Below, in pieces: positions 24,130-35,707 of a DNA stretch of 64,000 nt. The notes beneath the pieces were generated by a model that ran no database searches, had not been told where the DNA came from, and saw only the letters and a program-made list of their open reading frames with translations. The first letter of the stretch is position 1; every line of letters starts with the position of its first letter. Origin of the DNA: Cunninghamia lanceolata (taxonomy: Eukaryota > Streptophyta > Pinopsida > Cupressales > Cupressaceae). Made by a program: the position numbers and the translations under genes. Location of the stretch: positions 11,240,001 to 11,304,000 of the forward strand of contig BSBN01000254.1 in assembly GCA_027924645.1 (NCBI GenBank), written 5' to 3'.

Positions 24130-25638
24130 TGGTGCAGAAGCACCATGGTATTTTCATGCTTCTATAGAAAAATCTTGAAGTTTGATATAATTTTGATGTT
24201 TCTACCTTATAAGAAGGTCATTTGGACCAACTCACATATGTTTAGATCATTAAGGTTCAAGTCTTGTGTTCATTTTTGTAAAATGTAAAAGGTGTCACAA
24301 ATGTAAAAATTGCAAAGTTATAAAGTTGAACATATGGAATATGAAAAGTCATGAAGGTTTGGTTCACTTGAAGGTACTTAGAAACTAAAGGGATAAGTGT
24401 GAGATTCCTATAAAAGGCCTTGTAAACATCTTGTAAGGCATGGGTGATTGGAGTCATGAGTTTGAATAAAGGAAGCTCTGTTTTATTTATTTTTTCTACA
24501 GAAATTCACTATTTTTTTATGTTGTACAGCCCTGTACGGGAATGAAATAGTTTCTAATTGGCTGTAAGTGAAAGATCCTTCAATTACCTTTCTTTTAGAG
24601 TTTGTTTCATGCAAATTGATGAGGTTTTGTGAAAGTTATTGATGTTTTTTGGAAAACTATTAGAACCATGTCCTAAGGTAAACAACAAGCAATCTAAATG
24701 ATGTTTCTTTGATATTTTATATGATGAAGAGTCAAAAAATGGATGAAATGATGTATAATAACCTAAATTTTCATATTTCATGGGTTTAGTTCAAATGATC
24801 AAGGTTTACACAGGATTTGATGATACCCTAGGTCTGTTCAGTCCTTGTCTCTGACTAGTAAAGGGCAGAAAACATGAGGTTTTGAATATTTTGTTGTGGA
24901 TTTGAACATCCTTTATGGTAGTGTTAGTTGGTAAGGGTAGAAATTAAAGTCTTTTGATATTCCTCAAGGTAGGATTGACAAAATAATGAATGTTTACACC
25001 CTTAAGTGACTCTATTATGTCAAGACTATTTATGACAGTCACATACATGACTGAGGAAAAGACAATTTTGTGTTCTACTTATGTTTGTAAACCCTAGAAG
25101 AGGGTTGAGTAAGGTGTTTTGATTGTTTTCAATCCAAATAAAAGTTTGCAAGACCCCTTTTACTAGGAGAACACCAAGACTGTCAAGAGTTGACAGTTTG
25201 GATGCCTAAATCAAGCTTAAGGGACAGATTGCTAGTAATTTTTTGGGGTATTTGTTACAAAACAACATATGCTAATTTTCAAGTATGTTTTGAATGGTCC
25301 AAAAATGTATTGAAATATGTATTTACTTCGTAGGTTCTATGTTTAATTCCAAAGTTATGGACTAACTGTCCTGAGTGAAGGGCTACTAGTTTATGAAGGC
25401 AGATTGTGAAGGATGCTAAGTCTAACCTCTAAATGACCATGTATGGTCTTGTCATGTCACATACATCATTTCAAAGGTATCCCATGGGTTTGTTGGTAGA
25501 GATTGAGGATTGAAGCAAGATTTTGGTTTGTTTAGTCCACCAAGAGTTCATGTCAAGTTGAAGAAGAGAGTGAGATAAAAGCCCATTGTTGTGAAATATG
25601 TTTCCAAGTAGTTGAGATTGTTCCTTTGTACTGCATCA
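24130..25638 (+). repeat. tandem family LTR, copy 1
   Basis: 1,509 bp, starting TGGTGCAGAAGCACC and ending CTGCATCA, followed by the TGGTATCAGAGC primer site. Its beginning and end match the gag-only element's LTR (TGGTGCAGGAGCACC...CTGCATCA), while the body is different. Confidence 0.88.
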
Positions 25639-25641
25639 AAG

Positions 25642-25653
25642 TGGTATCAGAGC
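25642..25653 (+). other. primer binding site, first unit
   Basis: TGGTATCAGAGC lies three bases after LTR copy 1. It is the initiator-Met tRNA complement, identical to that of the gag-only element. Confidence 0.9.
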
Positions 25654-25813
25654 TTGGGAAAGGTCTGGGCAAAGAGTTGGTTTTGTGTTTTGTGTTTTTG
25701 AGTTTGTGGTTGTGTCCAGGTTGAGAAGATAACCTAGCTACTGCCAAGAGAAGGCAGAGAAAGTTGAGGAAAGTGTAAAGTAAGGAGAAACTTGCTTAGA
25801 GACCATCTACAAG

Positions 25814-26356
25814 ATGGATTTGTTAAGGATACATTTGCAGGTAGAGGAAGAAAGGAAGAAGAGAAAGAGGTAAGAGAAGTTTTATAGGGAGATAGCAGCC
25901 ATATTACGGGAGTTAAGAAGGTTGGACAATGAACTCCATGAGTCTATGATGAAGATGGAACGGATGTCAAGGCAAATGATAAGTTGGCACTTGAAGGTTG
26001 AGAAGAGGAAAGTTCAATGGCCCATTAGGAAGATAGTTAAAAGGAGAAGACAAATGGAAGAAGCCTTTGAAGATGCAAAAGAAGAGTTCATAGATGAAGA
26101 GAGAGAAGTTGCAACCATTGCCAAGTATGAAGATGAAGGTGTAGCAGAGATAAAGGACCTGATTTTAGAGAATGAAGACCTTGAGTTGGTGATAAGATTG
26201 AATGAAGCAATGATTAAAGATGAATTGATCCTGGAGATTTGTAAAGAGTTGAAGATAGATGGAGGTATTGTGATTAAACTAATGTGTCATTTCTTTGTCA
26301 TGCTAATTCTTTGGACAGGGAACAATTTGAAGATCAAAGGACAAAGGGAGAGATAA
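25814..26356 (+). pseudogene. unknown charged coiled-coil protein, unit 1
   Basis: An ATG at 25814 opens a frame of about 180 codons with a single TAA near 25871. The second unit has CAA at the same place, so the stop is a C-to-T change. The protein starts with a Lys/Arg/Glu-rich helix (RKKRKR), continues as a heptad-like helix (ELRRLDNELHESMMKMERM) and has an acidic part (EAFEDAKEEFIDEE). A short hydrophobic stretch (CHFFVMLILW) comes before a basic tail. I do not recognise a family. It may be a remnant of a Gag N-terminus, because the gag-only element's Gag also begins with a coiled coil and an acidic block, but no Gag core or knuckle is present. Confidence 0.6.
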
Positions 26357-26579
26357 TATGCTGAGATGAAACTTGAGATGCAACCAAGTATGAATAACCT
26401 AATTTCAAATGGCAAGACAAGAAGAAGTCTAATTTGCATGGACAAAATGAAACCTAAGGTGAAAATGAAGGTGATTAGGATTAGTTTCAAGGAAAATTAG
26501 AGGAAGAGCATGCAAAGGATGAAAGTTGGTTGACAACATCAAGTCCAAGAGGGCATTGAAATTTTCTTGGCCGAGAGTA

Positions 26580-28069
26580 TTCTGCAGGAGCAGCATGGTA
26601 TTTTCATGCTTCTATAGAAAAATCTTGAAGTTTGATGTAATTTTGATGTTTCTACCTTGTAACAAGGTCATTTGGACCAATTTACATATGTTTAGGTCAT
26701 TAAGGTTCAATTCTTGTGTTCATTTTTGTAAAATGTAAAAGGAGTCAGTAGTAAAACTTGCAAAGTTATAAAGTTGAACATATGGAATATGAAAATTCAT
26801 GAAGGTTTGGTTCACTTGGAGGTAGTTAGAAACTAAAGGGAAAAGTGTGAGATTCTTATAAATGGCCTTGTAAACATCTTGTAAGGTGTGGTTGATTGGA
26901 GTCATGAATTCGAATAAAGGAAGCCATGTTTTATTTGCTTTTTCTACAGAAATTCACTATTTTCTTATGTTGTAAGGCTCTGTACAGGCATGAAATAGTT
27001 TCTAATTGGTTGTAAGTGAAAAATACTTCAATCACCTTCCTTTTAGAGTTTATTTCATGCAAATTGATGAGGTTTTGTGAAAGTTATTGATGTTTTTCTA
27101 AAAACTATCAGAACCTTCTCCTAGGGTAAACAACAAGCAATCTAAATGATGTTTATTTGATATTTTATATGATAAAGAGTCCACAAATGGATGAAATGAT
27201 CTATAATAACCTACATTTTCATATGTCATGGGTTTAGTTCGAATGATCAAGGTTTACATAGGATTTGATCATGCCCTAGGTCTGTTCAGTCCTTGTCTTA
27301 GACTGGTAAAGGGCAGAAAACATGAGGCTTTGAATATTTTGTTATTGATTTGTACATCCTTTATGGTAGTGTTAGTTAGGAATGGTAGAAATTGAAGTCT
27401 TTTCATATTCCTCAAGTTAGGATTGATAAAATAATGAATTTTTACACCCTTAAGTGACTCTACTTTGTCAAGACTATGTATGACAATCACATACGTGACT
27501 AAGGAAAAGACAATTTTGTGTTCTAATGATGTTTGTAAACCCTAGAAGAGGTTTGAGTAGGGTGTTTTGATTGTTTTCAATCCAAAATAAAGTTTGTAAG
27601 ACCCCTTTTACTAGGAGAACACTAAGAATGTCAAGAGTTGATAGTTTGGATGCCTAAATTAGGCTCAAGGGGTAGATTGCTAGTCATCTTTCGGGGTATT
27701 TGTTACAAAACAACATATGCTAAATTTGAAGTAGATTTTGAATGGTCCAAAAAGGTATTGAAATATGTATTTACTTCATAGGTTCTATGTTTAATTTCAA
27801 AGTTATTGACTAACTGTCCTTAGTGAAGGGCTACTAGTTTGTGAAGGTTGCAAAGTCTAAGCTCTAAATGACCATGTATGGTCTTGTCATGTCACATTAT
27901 TTCAAAGGTATCCCATGGGTTTATTGGTAGAGATTGAGGGTTGATGCAAGATTTTGGGTTTTGAAGTCCACCAAGAGTTCATGTCAAGTTTAAGAAGAGA
28001 GTGAGATCATAGCCCATTGTTGTGAAATATGTTTCGAAGTTGTTGTGATTCTTCCTTTATACTACATCA
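26580..28069 (+). repeat. tandem family LTR, copy 2
   Basis: 1,490 bp. The start has decayed to TTCTGCAGGAGCAGC but aligns base for base with copy 1 from its first T. It ends ACTACATCA before another primer site. It acts as 3' LTR of unit 1 and 5' LTR of unit 2. Confidence 0.87.
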
Positions 28070-28072
28070 AAG

Positions 28073-28084
28073 TGGTATCAGAGC
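28073..28084 (+). other. primer binding site, second unit
   Basis: TGGTATCAGAGC follows LTR copy 2, which shows that a second internal region really begins here rather than a solo LTR followed by unrelated DNA. Confidence 0.9.
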
Positions 28085-28244
28085 TTGGGAAAGGTCTAGG
28101 CAGAGAGTTGGTTTTGTGTTTTGTGTTTGTGAGTTTGTGGTTGTGTGCAGGTTGAGAAGATAACCTGGTTACTATGAAGAGAAGGTAGAGAAAGTTGAGG
28201 AAAGTGTAAAGCAAGGAGAAACTTGTCTAGAGACAATCTACAAG

Positions 28245-28327
28245 ATGGATTTGTTAAGGAGACATTTGCAAGTAGAGCAAGAAAGGAAGAAGAGAAAGAG
28301 GCAAGAGAAGTTTGATAGTGAGATAGA
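28245..28327 (+). pseudogene. unknown charged protein, unit 2, 5' part
   Basis: ATG at 28245, same N-terminus as unit 1 (MDLLRRHLQVEQERKKRKRQ). The frame is cut after GAG ATA G by the Athila-like insertion and resumes at 62774 with ATA GCA GCC. Confidence 0.7.
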
Positions 28328-28934
28328 TGACAAGGTGTCATTGTACCTCATCATTTAATCTATTTTTAGATGTCAAAATCTAGGGACTGTGTCCTCGGCT
28401 ATCTGCAATTAGGGATTCTATAGTTACCAGTTTTCCTAGCTAATCTTAACAGCTTCTACTAATTTGAAAAGATTAATATTTCTACTTACTAAATGAATTT
28501 AAGGAATGCTGAAAACAAAATTAAACAGGAAGTTACTTAAAGCAATCTAAAAAATAGTAACATGCATCTATCTATAAATCAGTAAATACTTTTCACAACA
28601 AAATATGAAGTAACAAAACAGTGGTACTAGCCTTCTGCCTTAGTGGTGAGAGTGGGCCCTTGCTCCACACCCTTGGGGCTGAAGGCTATAGAAGGGAATC
28701 AGCACAAAGTAAGAAGATCACAACTAAATTTAATCCAATTCCATTCACTTTGCATTCATGAAAAAAATATTGATATCATCGAACTGAGATTACTGATAAT
28801 CAGAATAATCAAATCATTGTATATTTCTTCTGTTGTTTCTATGAGTATTTATCAAAAGAGTGATAACATATCACTTATCTTATCTACCAGTTCTTCTATG
28901 ACATGACATCCATCTCTTTATTACACTAGCTGTC
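28328..28934 (-). repeat. Athila-like 3' LTR, distal part
   Basis: 607 bp matching 61416-62024 with about 6% mismatches over the stretch I compared. It is cut at CTGTC by the level-3 element and continues at 50762. On the minus strand it ends CACCTTGTCA. Confidence 0.9.
28930..28934. repeat. target site duplication CTGTC (left)
   Basis: CTGTC precedes TGTTGTGTGG and is repeated exactly at 50757-50761. The uninterrupted LTR copy near 62027 has CTATC at this site, so the duplication is confirmed by an empty-site paralogue. Confidence 0.92.
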
Positions 28935-29469
28935 TGTTGTGTGGTTACACAACACGCCCCATTTTGACTTGACAAAATAGGGACCCAACATTTTTTTTTT
29001 GCGTGGCTTTGCTTGTTTTGTGCTTTCTAGTGGTTTGGTAAAAGTAAGTCATGTGGGTCATCATGCATGGAGAAGCTAGGTAAGTCGTCATCATGGGGTT
29101 AGTTTGTCAAAATTTATATTTCATTCCAGTAACCTCATTTTTAGAAAGAGCATCAAATTTCATGCAGGTTTGCCTTTTGCATCACCCTAATATTCATTAG
29201 GATGTGAAAGTTATGAATGGTCAAAATCCTGGTCAAACCTGATATTCATAGGGGGGAAGATCATATTTCTTAATATCAGTCATCTTTCAAAAGATCACCC
29301 TGATCTAATTTATCACCTGATAAAGCATTTGATTCGCGGCATGCAGACGTCAATTTTAGGTGATAATGACCTTTACCCGTCAACAGCCTTATGTATTTCG
29401 TGAAAGTCATATTCCTCAACGTAACCTGATATTTCTCAATATCATCCTACCACGAAATATCCCCCTAAA

Positions 29470-29650
29470 CCATTATCCTGATGATGTCATTTGAGTTCGA
29501 TAAACAAAGAAACAAACATGACGATGACATAATCAGCACATTTACTTCTCGGGGTCATATTTCCTAAACATGATCCTTCTCGCATGACATGATGATGACG
29601 TCATGATGTCATAGCGATATACTGAGCCAATATCTAGATGACATCATCCC
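29470..29650 (+). promoter_or_regulatory. cluster of TGACGTCA-like sites in LTR
   Basis: Several copies of the palindromic word GATGA(C/T)(A/G)TCAT occur in 180 bp, including ATGATGACGTCATGATGTCAT near 29592, with others near 29482, 29518 and 29636. TGACG/TGACGTCA is the known core for plant TGA-type bZIP factors. The 3' LTR keeps the cluster near 44590-44760. A U3 enhancer role is inferred. Confidence 0.45.
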
Positions 29651-30192
29651 AATATTCTAAGAGAGAGGGATTATAGTTTACCCAGTCATCATCATTTTTG
29701 TAACATCACCCAACATAATGAAATATCTTCTAATGTATTAAGCACGACCTAATGGTGCATTCACCACCCCGATATCTAAATATCATCATGTATTCAAATA
29801 TCATCATGTCATGCAAATATCACCCAGCTCTTGTTGCTGCCATTGACATTTAATGCACGCAGTTGTGGTAGGTAGTTCCCGCTGACCACAAATCACAATC
29901 ACACACCTGGCGAGATCCTGAGTTCCTGTGAAAAATTAATGATTACAATCTAATCCATCAGGGTTTGCCCAAATTTTGCCCTAATTGCAAAGTTAAAAGG
30001 TAAATTCAATTGCCATTTTTACACTTACCTTGTGATAAAACCATTTTTACAGAGTGCTAGCTTTCCAAACCCTCGTACGGGCGATACTTGGATGCACAGA
30101 GCTTACAAGCAGGAAGAAGCATGAGATTATCACCTGAATTAAAAGTACTTTCAGATAACCACTGGTATAATCAAAGGGATCTGCATAACCAG

Positions 30193-30376
30193 GTAAGTAA
30201 TTAAAACCTTCATCCTGTTGATTCTGTATAATTAGGTATGATGTTGCAGGTGTTAGTTTACGTATCCCATGATAAGTAAATGTTGAATAAGTATAGTATG
30301 CATGATGTTATTAGAGATAAATCATTATGTGCATGCTTGTGAATATCTATTGTAAGACAAATCCTGTTAATTGAGG
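30193..30376 (+). other. candidate leader intron in 5' LTR
   Basis: CAG|GTAAGT at 30190-30198 is a consensus plant splice donor. The 3' LTR copy has the same donor (intron start 45273) and TTAATTGCAG|ATATCC as acceptor (intron end 45456), seven bases before the ATG of the long frame. In this 5' copy the acceptor reads TTGAGG and may be damaged. Length is about 184 bp and fairly T-rich. Confidence 0.4.
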
Positions 30377-30382
30377 ATATCC

Positions 30383-33300
30383 ATGGCTGACAAGAGGTTA
30401 GCTAAGTACGAGGTTGAATTCAGCAGGCCTATGTTCGCATATCCTAGAGGAATCATGTTTAAGTATAGTGCCATAATGGATACACATCAAGGAAGTACCG
30501 ATTTGGAAGCCTGCTCTAACAAAATGAATGATGAAAAGAATAGAAGCACCTTGCTAGATGTAGTGTTCATGTCAGGAATATGGAATGTGGCTAGTTTTCC
30601 GTACTCCATGGAGTCTCCAGAGCTAGTTATTGAATGTGCATGAAATTATAATCCACAAACAAGATAGGTAGTGAAACATGGGAGAATATATGCAGACTTG
30701 TCCATCAAGGGTCTTTCCAAGACATTTGGACTGCCATTGGACAGGAAGGTTAACAACATAGATTTGAAGAAATCTGAAGTTGAATATGAAAACAATAAGA
30801 AAAACCAAGAAAGAACATGTATCAGTGGAGGGCTAAGAATAGTGCATATCCTGCAGCGGCCAAGCTTCCAATGCACTTATATAAGTATGATTTTGATGAC
30901 GAATATCAATATATGATTGCATTGCTTAGCAAGGTGACAGGCCAGCCTGATGCTAGTAGTTTTAAAGACTGGATGTACAGTGTCATCATGATGTGCATAT
31001 ATGCAGATACCAAGCCACTATGGGGCCAATTGATTAGTGATGCTCTACATGAGCAACTTCTGAGCCTGGGAGGTTCAAATTGTTCCTTTTACATGACATC
31101 ATACATTGTCTACTCTTGTGCTTACAAAGGCACATTTGATGCATTAACAACGGTTGGAAGGATTGGTGGAACCACCAATGATGCTCATATTTGGGATCAT
31201 TATCCCCTGTTGCAGAGAGTAAATTATCTCCAAGATTACAAATTGGTAAATGATGCATTCTCTATGCATCTGGTGAGGACCATGGAGGAAGATAGGACAA
31301 AAAGATTGAGCATGGAAGCTCAAGAAGTAATCTACAGGCATGGAGCTTGGTACATCTAATTTGCAACATTTTCTTACATAAGAATTGAGGGCTTTGAAGG
31401 ACAACCCCTTATGCGACCAAGATATTCACTGATGTAGTGATATTAATGGAATTTATAAGGTAGAGCTCCACAATACTGAAGGCATACAAGGATGCTCATA
31501 AAATACCACCCATTTTTTTTCCAGTAACTATTGGCTGGTATATGTGCCCAGATTCAGAAAATATCAAGAAAATCATGGTTAGTTTGAATAAAATGCAATT
31601 GCAACCATTCCCACTGGTAAGGCCATATGATCCTTATGGGAGGATACAGAAAATAATAGGGAAACCTATTCATCAGGGGCACCTAGAAGACTTCTGGGTA
31701 GATTGTGAAGATGAAGTAGAAGCCAGAAGAAGAAGATACCAAAGGTTAACACTGAATCAAATCAAAACCTTTGACTGCATCTCCATTTCTTCACAGCTGA
31801 AAAGGGATGATGGCAGGATAATGGAAGATGAGTACGAAGAAAAGAAAATATATAATGATACAATATCTGCACCTGACTTTACCATACAAGAAGACATATC
31901 TTTGGATCCTTTCATTGCCAGGACATTACAGCTAACCCAAGCTTGGGTTGATGAATAAATTGATGCATTGAAGAAGGGTGTTGCCGTTACTCTAGACAAT
32001 AAAAAGAAGAGACAAGATATTCCTGATGAGGAATATGATGATTTTATAATTGAAAAAGGGAAATCTAAAGGAGAAAGGCTACCTCCACAACAACAGCAAA
32101 CCAAAAGACCCCCTAGGGGTAAGAAAATTGATAATGAACCCAAAGGGGTGATTATTGAAAGAGTAGTGTTTCCAGCTGAAGATGCAACAACAATAGCATC
32201 AGGATTAGGATCAGCATCACCACCATAGGTAGACAAACAAAAGGGCAAAAGGATTCAAAAGATGGTAACAGAAACTGCTGAGACCCAAGAAGAGAGTCAA
32301 TCCTCACAAAAACAAATAGAAGAGGATATCCCCCTGGAGGAAGAGCCTAAGGAAGAGGAATCCCCTTTATTATTCAAAAGGAAAAGAAAAGCCCCACAGG
32401 TGATGGTAGCTACCACACCTAAGAAACCAAGAACCTCCATGAGAGGTGAGATAAAGCAATCCCCTATAATGTTGAAAGAGGCAGGTAGTGAAGCTTTCCA
32501 TAAGGAATTTCAACACAATGTTCCACTTCCTACCATTGTGAAGTTCAAGACTGAACAAGCAGAAGAGCAGATGAAAGAAACCTTGCAAATGTTTCAAAGA
32601 GGTCATATCTCACTGGATGAAACAGTTAATTTATCTGATGATGAGGTAGTTGAGGATGTAGTTTCACAGAAGATGGAAACCCTTGCTACAGGTACTCACA
32701 TGACTCCTCATGGGACTCCATTAGTTCAAACAATATTGGAGGAGATGAAGCAAGTGGAATCTGAAAAGGAAAAGAGTCCAGAGAAGATAGCTCAAGAAAT
32801 GGGGCTAGACACATTAGTGAAATAGGTGACAAGTCCTGCAGTAGTGGATTTGACATATAGACAGGATGTAAGCCCTGAACACCCGGTAGGTACACTTGAT
32901 AAAGGAGAACATATAGAAGAAGTGTAGATGGCAGAACTAGAGGGCCATGCTTCAGAAATAAGCCAACAACACCAACATGATACATCAGTTAAGCCCGTTA
33001 TAGTAGAGGTTCAGGAAAAGAAAGCTGATGAGAAAGATGTATTAGAAGATCATGCTTCTAAAGTTTAGGAAGTAAGTAATGTAGGTGCAGAACAGATTGT
33101 GGTTTTAGAACAAATAACAGCACCTAGGGAAGATTCCACAATATCCACTGCTAATAATATGCCTTAATAGGAGGAAAAGTCAAAAGTGGATGAAGTAATA
33201 AAGGAGAAGGATCATGATCATCATGATCATCATATCAACGCATCACAAGATCCTCCACCTCAGGATGATGCTCCTCAGGAAGAGGAAATTCCTCAACAAG

Positions 33301-34688
33301 AGGATATACCACAGGATCACTCTCGGTATGAGCATCATGAAGAAGAAACAAGGAAATCACCTTCTCCATCACATATGCTGATAGATACTGGAGATCAAGG
33401 TGAACATCATGATGATGCTGAAAAACATGATCAGGTACCTAAGTGGTTGGAAAATGAAGTCAACACAGAAGTTGGATTTGAGATTCAGGAATTTGATGTA
33501 TCAACTTTGTTTTCATAAAATTTAATAAAACCAAAGAGGAAGGCTAGAATGACTTCGGCCATTAAGAGAGATCCAACAACTCGAAGAAGGACTGCACAGA
33601 TAGCAATTCCTATTGTAGATAAAGAAAAGGGTAAAATTACTCTGGAGGAATTCCAGATTAATACAGTTGACTAAGGATTTGCAAATGAAGACCAGGAGGG
33701 TCAGGAAGGTAAGGATATCATTGATTCCTTAACTCAAAGAATTAAGAGAGAGAAAGAGAAGAATAAGCAGCATAAAGAGCACATTGCTCAGCTGCATGGA
33801 TACATAAAAGGGTTAATTAACCCTAAGGATACGTCAACTGATCATGCAGTCCCATTGACTGCTATTTCTCAAGATGAAGTAAATAAACTAGATCTCATGA
33901 AGCATGAGTCATCTATAATGAGAAAGTGAATGTTATCCACATTTGATGAAGTGGAGGAAGTGGTAAAAGCTTCTTTAAAGAGATGGAATTCTTTAAGTGT
34001 CTCCAGGAGAAAAGTTGACAAATTGTAGATGGAGATTGGGAAGAGGTCTTTTCAGCTGGAGAAAATTTTGATCATCTTGGAGGAAATAAGGAGAGTTGAC
34101 CCTCAAGTTCTAGTAAGCAATCAAGTGCTAAAGAATAATAATGCACTATTGGTGGACATATGGTATAAGGATATCAAATTTGAGTGTGAGGAACTTAAAA
34201 GATGCAACACTAAATTAAGAGATATCAGCATGAAGCTACATGATATGATGTCATATGAAGCTGAAATTTTAGAAGTACTGGAAGGGAAGGTGGAAGGGAA
34301 GATAGATAATCAAGACGAGGAGTTTACAATCAAAGCTATACATAGTAACTCCCAACAGGTAGCTGATGATCCCTTAAACCATCTAACAGAAGAAACCACG
34401 GACAAAATTATAAGGATCAGGGTCAAGATGGAAAATTATCATGAGACATTCAACAGCAAGAGAAGTAAATTAGAAAATCTTTGAGGCAAATATCAAATGC
34501 ATAAGCACGCCACCATCAAAGAAAAAACTTAGGATGGTGGGGAAATAGAGAGAACAGTACAACTATATGAAAATATAAGGATAGCTATGTAGGTCCATAT
34601 TCAAGAAGACAATCATCATGATGATGAAGATAGCGAAAGTGGCGAAAGTGATGATGATGACAAAGGGAATGATGAAGATACATCATAA
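30383..34688 (+). pseudogene. LTR-borne long ORF of unknown function, 5' copy
   Basis: From ATG 30383 the plus strand reads as about 1,430 codons of protein-like sequence through several stops and about two indels. It has an N-terminal globular part (SRPMFAYPRG, then FKDWMYSVIMMCIYADTKPL and NCSFYMTSYIVYSCAYKG). A Lys/Glu- and Pro-rich middle with basic patches (FKRKRKAPQ) follows, then a His/Asp/Gln-rich stretch (HDHHDHH). The C-terminal region is strongly helical (RRKVDKL, FQLEKILIILEEIRRVDPQV) and ends in an Asp/Glu/Ser-rich tail. Stops at 30641 (TGA), 31461 (TAG), 32823 (TAG), 34482 (TGA) and 34530 (TAG) are shared with the 3' copy, so they predate insertion. Others, such as TAA at 33517, are private. 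No enzyme motif was recognised. Confidence 0.75.
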
Positions 34689-35685
34689 AAGAAATATAAG
34701 TACCAGATGCAAAAGGAAGCAAGCCGTTTAGATGGTTGCCAGCTGGCAACTTGTGCCACTTGATAAATTTGACAAAGTCAAAAGAAATACTCATCGTAGA
34801 TATTCATAGATAAATCAAGATCATAGATCTTTTGCAATGGATTCCTCACCTCATTTTATAAAAGGTGCAGGAATGCCTCCTTTCAAACATTCGAAACTTA
34901 ATTGAAATCCATCTGCTGAAATATTTAGGGCTCATTTCACAGCTTTTTGTATACATTTATATCCTTGCATGCTTAATTAGTGAGAAGACTTGTTTGATTA
35001 CAATTCATAGTAAATCTTGAGTAATCAGTGTGTGAATTCTAGATATATGTTGTGACTTGCTACGTCCCTTGGAGTGCATATCTACTTGCATATGTTGTTT
35101 TCATGCAATTTCATTGAAGTTAGCATCAACTGTATCTAGCTGTAGAATGTCCTGGTGAACATATGGTTTGGTTTTCTTCTCTTCATGACTATATCTGATG
35201 TATATGTGGTTCAATAGCTGAAGGCTCAACATTAATTTGAAGCATTTCTTTCAATTTCTTTAAATTTCAAAGAATTTTACCATCATAATTGCAAATAATT
35301 GATAATCTCAGGAAAATAATAGAAATAGGTAGACATCTCGTAGATAATTGCAAATATTTAGCATATTTGAAGCTAAAGCATGTATAATTGAAAATATCAT
35401 GCAAAGGTTTAAATATTTCTGTATCATTTGATCAAACAACTGCATAAAATGACCTCTCTGTGAAGAATCTTTGTAGAAACAATGTCATGATGATGAACTC
35501 AACATAAGGCCCCAAAATGGAAACAGCAATGCACATCAACCTCTGAGTAACATCAGAAGATTAAGACCTAATCACCAGAGACTTGAGATCATGAATTCTC
35601 TAAATTCATTGTATCTTTCAAGATGAATAAAGGTTAATGTGTACTTTTATTCTATGCTTGTTTGTGACTAACATCATGACCAACA
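34689..35685 (+). other. non-coding 3' part of 5' LTR
   Basis: About 1 kb after the long frame with no coding signal. It contains several AAATAT/TGCAAAT words and ends GACCAACA. It is the counterpart of 49760-50756. Confidence 0.6.
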
Positions 35686-35690
35686 TAAAT

Positions 35691-35707
35691 TGGTGCTAGA
35701 AGGAGGG
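35691..35707 (+). other. primer binding site (TGGTGCTAGAAGGAGGG)
   Basis: It begins five bases after the LTR end. It resembles the TGGCGC(C/T)AGAAGGAGGG primer sites I know from plant Tat-group elements, with C-to-T at position 4. I do not assign the tRNA. Confidence 0.75.

Larger units (their letters stand above)
28935..35685 (+). repeat. 6.75-kb 5' LTR
   Basis: It starts with the near-perfect palindrome TGTTGTGTGGTTACACAACA and ends ACCAACA, six bases short of the primer site (TAAAT then TGGTGC). It matches 44046-50756 end to end with substitutions and small indels. The first 1.4 kb is non-coding and rich in TGACGTCA-like words. A candidate leader intron, the long frame and about 1 kb of trailing sequence follow. 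Confidence 0.92.

Noticed and set aside
31034..32606. Antisense frames opposite the LTR ORF (for example 31034-31258, 31757-32248)
   Set aside because: They are shadows of the plus-strand frame: the sense reading has consistent protein composition and the antisense does not.
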